A stretch of DNA of 64,000 bases from Photorhabdus khanii NC19 (GTDB lineage: Bacteria > Pseudomonadota > Gammaproteobacteria > Enterobacterales > Enterobacteriaceae), in contig NZ_AYSJ01000014.1 in assembly GCF_000517265.1 (NCBI RefSeq), forward strand, positions 608,740 to 672,739. Reading direction: 5' to 3'. The position numbers and the translations under genes are program-made. Shown here in pieces: positions 59,757 through 64,000 of this stretch. Numbering within the stretch: position 1 is the stretch's first letter; every line of letters starts with the position of its first letter. The notes under the pieces are model-generated. The model was not told the DNA's origin, did not search any database, and worked only from the letters and a program-made list of their open reading frames with translations.

Positions 59757-61166
59757 TCAAAGAACGTGGACAGACGACGTATTGGTTGTACCACTTGGCA
59801 CCAGAGCACCAGATACCATAACCACGATTTCGCCTTTCTTCGCCAGCCCACTAACCAGTGCTGCTTCTTTACCGATGCGATAGAAATCGTCGGTAGATGC
59901 GATTTCTTTAACGATTTGAGTAGAAACACCTTTAACTAATAGTAATTGGCGTGCAGTTACTTCGTTGGTGGTTAATGCCAGAATAGGTGCACCAGGGAAG
60001 TACTTACGGATAGATTTGGCAGACTTACCGCCATAGGTTGCGACTACAATCAGAGGGGCTTCCAGTTTTTCAGCTGTTTCAACAGCACCACGGCATACTG
60101 CTTCGGTCACGCGTAATTTACGGCAATTGACAGCTTCAATGCGGCTTGGCATGACACGATCTGTGCGCTTACAAATCGTTGCCATGATAGTCACCGCTTC
60201 TACCGGATATTTGCCTTTTGCACTTTCACCGGAAAGCATAACTGCGTCAGTACCATCCAAAATGGCGTTAGCTACGTCACCGGCTTCAGCACGGGTAGGG
60301 CGTGGGTTTTTGATCATGGAATCGAGCATTTGAGTTGCAGTGATAACAACTTTGCGGGCCATGTTACATTTTTGAATCATCATCTTCTGAGCGAAGATAA
60401 CTTCTTCTACCGGGATTTCAACACCGAGATCACCGCGGGCAACCATGATCCCATCAGAAGCTTCCAGGATCTCATCAAAGTTGTTCAGACCTTCCTGATT
60501 TTCAATCTTAGAGATGATTTGAATATTTTCACCACCGTGCGCTTTCAAATGTTCGCGGATTTCCAGAACGTCAGAGCGTTTACGGATGAAAGAAGCGGCG
60601 ACGAAATCAACACCTTGCTGGCAGCCAAAGACCAAATCTTGTTTATCTTTTTCTGCCAAGGCAGGCAAGCTGATAGATATACCTGGCAGGTTAACACCTT
60701 TATTTTCACCCAAATCACCGTTGTTCAAAACCTGACAAATGACTTCTGAGTGAGTGACTTCTTTAACTTTCATGCCGATCAGGCCATCATCAACCAGAAC
60801 GGTGTTACCTGGAGCCAGATCCGCAGGGAAACCGCTGTAAGTGACAGCAACGCGGTCTTTATTACCGATAACGGTGGTGTCGGTGGTAAAAGTGAAAGTC
60901 TGACCCGCAGTCAGGGAGACATCATTGCCGCTTTCCAGCTTCATGGTACGAATTTCAGGGCCTTTAGTATCCAGCAGAATAGCTGCCTGTTGACCTGTCT
61001 TAGTTATAACTGAACGGATATTTTGAATACGCTGGCCGTGCTCTTCATAGTCTCCGTGCGAAAAGTTGAGGCGCATAACATTCATGCCTGCATCCAACAG
61101 CTCGGTCAGTTTTTCTTCGGATTCTGTTTTTGGTCCGATAGTACAAACAATTTTGGTTTTTTTCAT
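59757..61166 (-). CDS. pykF: pyruvate kinase I PykF
   Basis: Glycolytic enzyme (469 aa, E. coli 470) making pyruvate and ATP from PEP; homotetramer activated by fructose 1,6-bisphosphate in E. coli. The barrel starts [12 protein letters not shown] and contains [12 protein letters not shown], the B domain (about 70-170), [16 protein letters not shown] (catalytic Lys), [12 protein letters not shown] and [29 protein letters not shown] (in parts). It works against PpsA; both genes carry candidate Cra sites. Confidence 0.97.
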   Translation of the reverse strand: MKKTKIVCTIGPKTESEEKLTELLDAGMNVMRLNFSHGDYEEHGQRIQNIRSVITKTGQQAAILLDTKGPEIRTMKLESGNDVSLTAGQTFTFTTDTTVIGNKDRVAVTYSGFPADLAPGNTVLVDDGLIGMKVKEVTHSEVICQVLNNGDLGENKGVNLPGISISLPALAEKDKQDLVFGCQQGVDFVAASFIRKRSDVLEIREHLKAHGGENIQIISKIENQEGLNNFDEILEASDGIMVARGDLGVEIPVEEVIFAQKMMIQKCNMARKVVITATQMLDSMIKNPRPTRAEAGDVANAILDGTDAVMLSGESAKGKYPVEAVTIMATICKRTDRVMPSRIEAVNCRKLRVTEAVCRGAVETAEKLEAPLIVVATYGGKSAKSIRKYFPGAPILALTTNEVTARQLLLVKGVSTQIVKEIASTDDFYRIGKEAALVSGLAKKGEIVVMVSGALVPSGTTNTSSVHVL

Positions 61167-61570
61167 GGCAACTTATCTACAGGTTTTAATGGATAAAATA
61201 GTGAACCGCTAACTTTATGGTTTGCGCAGATACCATAGGGTGCTGAATGTTGCGCAACTTCATTGAGGGCAAGCGACGGGGATTTTTTGTGTGAAATCAG
61301 TCATATGTAATTATGTGAGCTTATACAGACTATCAGTCTGTAATTTTTTAGCGTTCAGCAAATTAATTTGCTGAAACCATTCAACTATAAATTGGGCCGT
61401 ATTATAGAGATTTATTTCTGTGAAATGAATCAAAAAATGATTATATGAATTAATTATAACGTTAGGACGAAGAAATAACGCAAATAACGGCAGGGTGTTG
61501 TAATTTGTTGCGTAATTTTCTTGTGAACGGTCAACTGACTACTTCAGAACAGAAAATAATTCTAGAGATT
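61167..61570. promoter_or_regulatory. pykF upstream region with Cra operator
   Basis: No gene in 400 bases. GCTGAAACCATTCA (plus strand, 61370-61383) fits the Cra consensus RSTGAAWCSNTHHW at all positions. It overlaps a perfect 22-base palindrome whose halves are TTCAGCAAATT (61354-61364) and AATTTGCTGAA (61365-61375). In E. coli Cra represses pykF from such a site. The rest is A/T rich and includes the pykF promoter and leader. Confidence 0.7.
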
Positions 61571-61647
61571 TGGTGCGTCCGAGTGGACTCGAACCACCGA
61601 CCCCCACCATGTCAAGGTGGTGCTCTAACCAACTGAGCTACGGACGC
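61571..61647 (-). tRNA. tRNA-Val (anticodon GAC)
   Basis: Minus-strand cloverleaf with acceptor GCGTCCG/CGGACGC, D-arm with AGCTCAGTTGGTTAGAGC, anticodon arm CCACC-TTGACAT-GGTGG (anticodon GAC), T-arm GTTCGAGTCC and encoded CCA. It matches E. coli valV/valW. The first of two identical copies 32 bases apart. Confidence 0.98.
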
Positions 61648-61679
61648 ACTAAAAAGAGAGCGCTATCAATCAAGCAATC

Positions 61680-61756
61680 TGGTGCGTCCGAGTGGACTCG
61701 AACCACCGACCCCCACCATGTCAAGGTGGTGCTCTAACCAACTGAGCTACGGACGC
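61680..61756 (-). tRNA. tRNA-Val (anticodon GAC), second copy
   Basis: Identical in sequence to the tRNA at 61571-61647, including the encoded CCA, and in the same orientation, so the pair is probably transcribed together with this copy first. The E. coli valV-valW pair also lies between mdtK and pykF. Confidence 0.98.
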
Positions 61757-61926
61757 AATCTAAATTGCATTGGTGACAACGGGGACGAATATTAGCGGCG
61801 AGTGAGCCTTCTGGCAAGGGGAATAATACAAATTGTTGTTCAACTGTTCGTATTTGCATCTGCTACAGCGAATTTGTCGTTTATTCCACCAGTTAAATAT
61901 TTGTCCCCGGTTTTAGGGAAAGCAAA

Positions 61927-63300
61927 TCAGTGGCTTGAGCGTCGCAGAATGACCTCATCTGATTGTTTTTGTGCCCACAAAATACGGCAGGATATCATCA
62001 CTGCTGATGCGGTCAGGCCAATAATAAAGCCAATCCAAAATCCTTGTGGCCCCATAGCGGGTACAACATAGTCGGTTAATCCCAGAATGTAACCACTTGG
62101 CAGCCCCAGAATCCAGTAGGCGATGAAAGTGATATAGAAGATAGAACGCGTATCTTTATAGCCACGTAAAACACCGGAACCCACCACCTGTATGGCATCA
62201 GAGAGTTGGTAAAAAGCGGCAAACAGCATCAGATTGGACGCCATGATGATAACTTCAGGGTTGTCGTTATACATCAAGGCAATTGGCTTTCGCAAAATGA
62301 CAGTAAAGGCTGCGGTTAAGCAGGCAAACATCAAACCGACGGCAAGACCGGCATAAGCTGATATCCGGGCATTTTCGGTAGATTTTTTCCCCAGGTTGTA
62401 GCCAATGCGGATAGTGGTTGCCGCGGCTAAAGATATTGGGAACATAAACATCAATGAACTGAAATTCAGTGCAATCTGGTGCCCGGCAACCGCGGTAATG
62501 CCTAAAGGGGTGACCAATAATGCCACTATCGCAAACAGCGTAATTTCAAAAAACACGGCCATAGCAATAGGCAAACCAAGGGCCGAAATGCGTTTCAAGG
62601 TATGCCATTCAGGTGCCGCAAAACGATGTTTAGGGCGGATATCCTTTTGTGATGATGAATGTTTCACATACCAGCGCATTGACAGGAACATGGCCCAGTA
62701 AACACTGGCAGTAGCGACACCGCAGCCAACACCACCCAGAGCGGGAGCACCGAATTTACCGTAAATGAGTACGTAGTTAATCGGAATGTTAAGTAGTAAC
62801 CCTAAAAAACCAATGATCATTCCTGGTTTGGTTTTCGATAAACCTTCACATTGATTACGGAGTACCTGATAAAACAGATAGCCCGGTGCACCCCACATTA
62901 TTGCGTGGATAAATCCAACTGCTTTTTCTGCCAAAAGCGGGTCTATATTGTGTTGCCTGTCAATAAGAAATTTGCTGTTGTATAAAATAACAATAATGAT
63001 GATTGAGAGGAAAGTCGCTAACCAGAATCCTTGCTGAGTTTGATTGGCAATCAGGTTTCTGCGACCAGAACCGTTCATTTGCGCAATAATGGGTGTCAAA
63101 GCTAATAGTAAGCCGTAACCGAATAAAATCACTGGCAGCCAGATAGAGGTACCAACAGCAACCGCGGACATTTCTGTTGCACTAACGCTACCCGCCATAA
63201 CGGTATCCACAACCCCCATTGCAGTTTGTGAGAATTGGGCAATAATGACGGGGATCCCCAAAGCGAGCAGACTACGCGCTTCTTTTAAATACTTCTGCAC
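61927..63300 (-). CDS. mdtK: MATE-family multidrug efflux transporter MdtK
   Basis: Inner-membrane cation-coupled drug exporter (457 aa, the E. coli length) with twelve helices in two MatE halves. [17 protein letters not shown] is the first-helix signature and [13 protein letters not shown] precedes helix 6. The family expels fluoroquinolones and cationic dyes. It starts with GTG 63300 (MQKYLKEAR as in E. coli). Divergent from riboflavin synthase, as in E. coli. Confidence 0.95.
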   Translation of the reverse strand: MQKYLKEARSLLALGIPVIIAQFSQTAMGVVDTVMAGSVSATEMSAVAVGTSIWLPVILFGYGLLLALTPIIAQMNGSGRRNLIANQTQQGFWLATFLSIIIIVILYNSKFLIDRQHNIDPLLAEKAVGFIHAIMWGAPGYLFYQVLRNQCEGLSKTKPGMIIGFLGLLLNIPINYVLIYGKFGAPALGGVGCGVATASVYWAMFLSMRWYVKHSSSQKDIRPKHRFAAPEWHTLKRISALGLPIAMAVFFEITLFAIVALLVTPLGITAVAGHQIALNFSSLMFMFPISLAAATTIRIGYNLGKKSTENARISAYAGLAVGLMFACLTAAFTVILRKPIALMYNDNPEVIIMASNLMLFAAFYQLSDAIQVVGSGVLRGYKDTRSIFYITFIAYWILGLPSGYILGLTDYVVPAMGPQGFWIGFIIGLTASAVMISCRILWAQKQSDEVILRRSSH

Positions 63301-63526
63301 GTATTACACCTTTTTTAAAAGTAAAAGAATATTAAGAAAAACTCCTGCATATAAGAAACGATTTTTGAAAAAGCAACCGTTTACTAACCGGGGTATTGTA
63401 TCTGTTTAATACTATATTAGCCAACAATAATGCTGAGTTTATATTCAAATGCTCAGGTGGTATTTATCAGTGACAACTTGATATAAACTTACTAATAATT
63501 TTACATGGTCATCAAGAGGTTCTTCT

Positions 63527-64000
63527 ATGTTCACGGGTATCGTTCAGGGAAAAGCACCATTAGTTGCTATTGATGAGAAAAATAATTTTCGGACTCATAT
63601 CGTTAAATTTCCGGCTGAATTATTGCGAGGTATTGAAGCAGGCGCATCGGTTGCTAATAACGGTTGTTGTCTGACGGTAACCAAAATAGAAGGCGATGAG
63701 GTCAGTTTCGATTTAATGAAAGAGACGCTGCGATTGACCAATCTTGGCGATTTACAGGTAGGGGATTATGTGAACCTGGAGCGGGCCGCTAAATTTGGTG
63801 ATGAAATTGGTGGACATTTGATGTCCGGTCATATCATCACTGTTGCTGAGATCGCTAAAATTTTCACTTCAGAAAATAATCATCAAATATGGTTCAGGAT
63901 CCACGATAAGCAATTGATGAAATATATCCTGCATAAAGGATTTATCGGCATTGATGGGATTAGCCTGACGATTGGTGATGTTGTGAATAATCGTTTTTGT
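63527..64000 (+). CDS. ribC: riboflavin synthase alpha subunit, 3'-truncated by window end
   Basis: 158 codons, open to the end of the window. The protein begins [16 protein letters not shown] and contains the two-repeat lumazine-binding fold: [12 protein letters not shown] with [15 protein letters not shown], then the GGHLMSGHI and [14 protein letters not shown] segments. The enzyme dismutates two 6,7-dimethyl-8-ribityllumazine molecules to riboflavin. AGAGGT at 63515-63520 is the ribosome site. The remaining ~55 residues of the second repeat lie outside the window. Often also called ribE. Confidence 0.95.
   Translation, partial: MFTGIVQGKAPLVAIDEKNNFRTHIVKFPAELLRGIEAGASVANNGCCLTVTKIEGDEVSFDLMKETLRLTNLGDLQVGDYVNLERAAKFGDEIGGHLMSGHIITVAEIAKIFTSENNHQIWFRIHDKQLMKYILHKGFIGIDGISLTIGDVVNNRFC

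Noticed and set aside
60330..60749. 139-codon frame antisense to pykF
   Set aside because: Shadow of the conserved pykF coding sequence without ribosome site or family similarity.

Overview
The window looks like a chromosomal segment of an insect-pathogenic enterobacterium of the Photorhabdus/Xenorhabdus group, most probably Photorhabdus. The housekeeping proteins are close to their Escherichia coli counterparts in sequence and usually identical in length. The gene order is an expanded version of the E. coli thrS-to-ribC stretch. The islands inserted in it (a full arn/pbgPE lipid A operon, a hmu haem locus, a small protein resembling the Cip crystal proteins, hok copies and many IS remnants) fit Photorhabdus. 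The genus assignment is inference from recall and was not checked by any search.

Layout. 0.4-9.5 kb: the translation/IHF/vitamin B12 block thrS-infC-rpmI-rplT, pheM-pheS-pheT-ihfA, btuC-btuD. Its classical control elements are visible: the anticodon-like thrS operator, the AUU start of infC, the Phe-rich pheM leader peptide with its attenuator, and several terminators. 9.6-17.6 kb: arnBCADTEF (4-amino-4-deoxy-L-arabinose modification of lipid A) followed by the lipoprotein gene nlpC. 17.6-20.9 kb: a gene-poor accessory zone with an octamer tandem repeat, a palindrome-ended element resembling a non-autonomous IS200/IS605 derivative, a complete IS30-family element, a solo IS30 end and an inverted flhE-like fragment. 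20.9-25.7 kb: a compact four-gene ABC/TolC/adaptor export cluster. 26.1-29.3 kb: orphan small genes (a secreted two-cysteine protein, a Cip-like protein), a MarA/SoxS-type regulator and a six-helix membrane protein around a Fur-like palindrome.

29.4-35.4 kb: the haem uptake operon hemP-hmuRSTUV on the minus strand behind a Fur box. 35.5-45.5 kb: aroH, ppsR, ppsA (with a Cra site), the small RNA gene rprA (with an Rcs box), ydiK, ydiJ and menI. 45.5-49.6 kb: a hok/sok toxin-antitoxin array with three partial duplications, broken by an IS630-family element that is itself split by an IS110/IS1111-type element. 50.1-57.3 kb: the Fur-controlled sufABCDSE iron-sulfur operon, an L,D-transpeptidase and Braun lipoprotein lpp sharing one bidirectional terminator. 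57.7-64 kb: a dienoyl-CoA-isomerase-like crotonase, a 1.1-kb empty stretch, pykF (with a Cra site), two identical tRNA-Val(GAC) genes, mdtK and the 5' part of riboflavin synthase.

Functionally the window combines core translation and carbon-switch genes (ppsA and pykF both carry candidate Cra operators) with envelope defence (arn, lpp, ldtE, rprA/Rcs) and iron economy (hmu, suf, Fur boxes). The least understood parts are the 21-29 kb island, the IS110 non-coding end that may encode a guide RNA, and the hok/IS mosaic.
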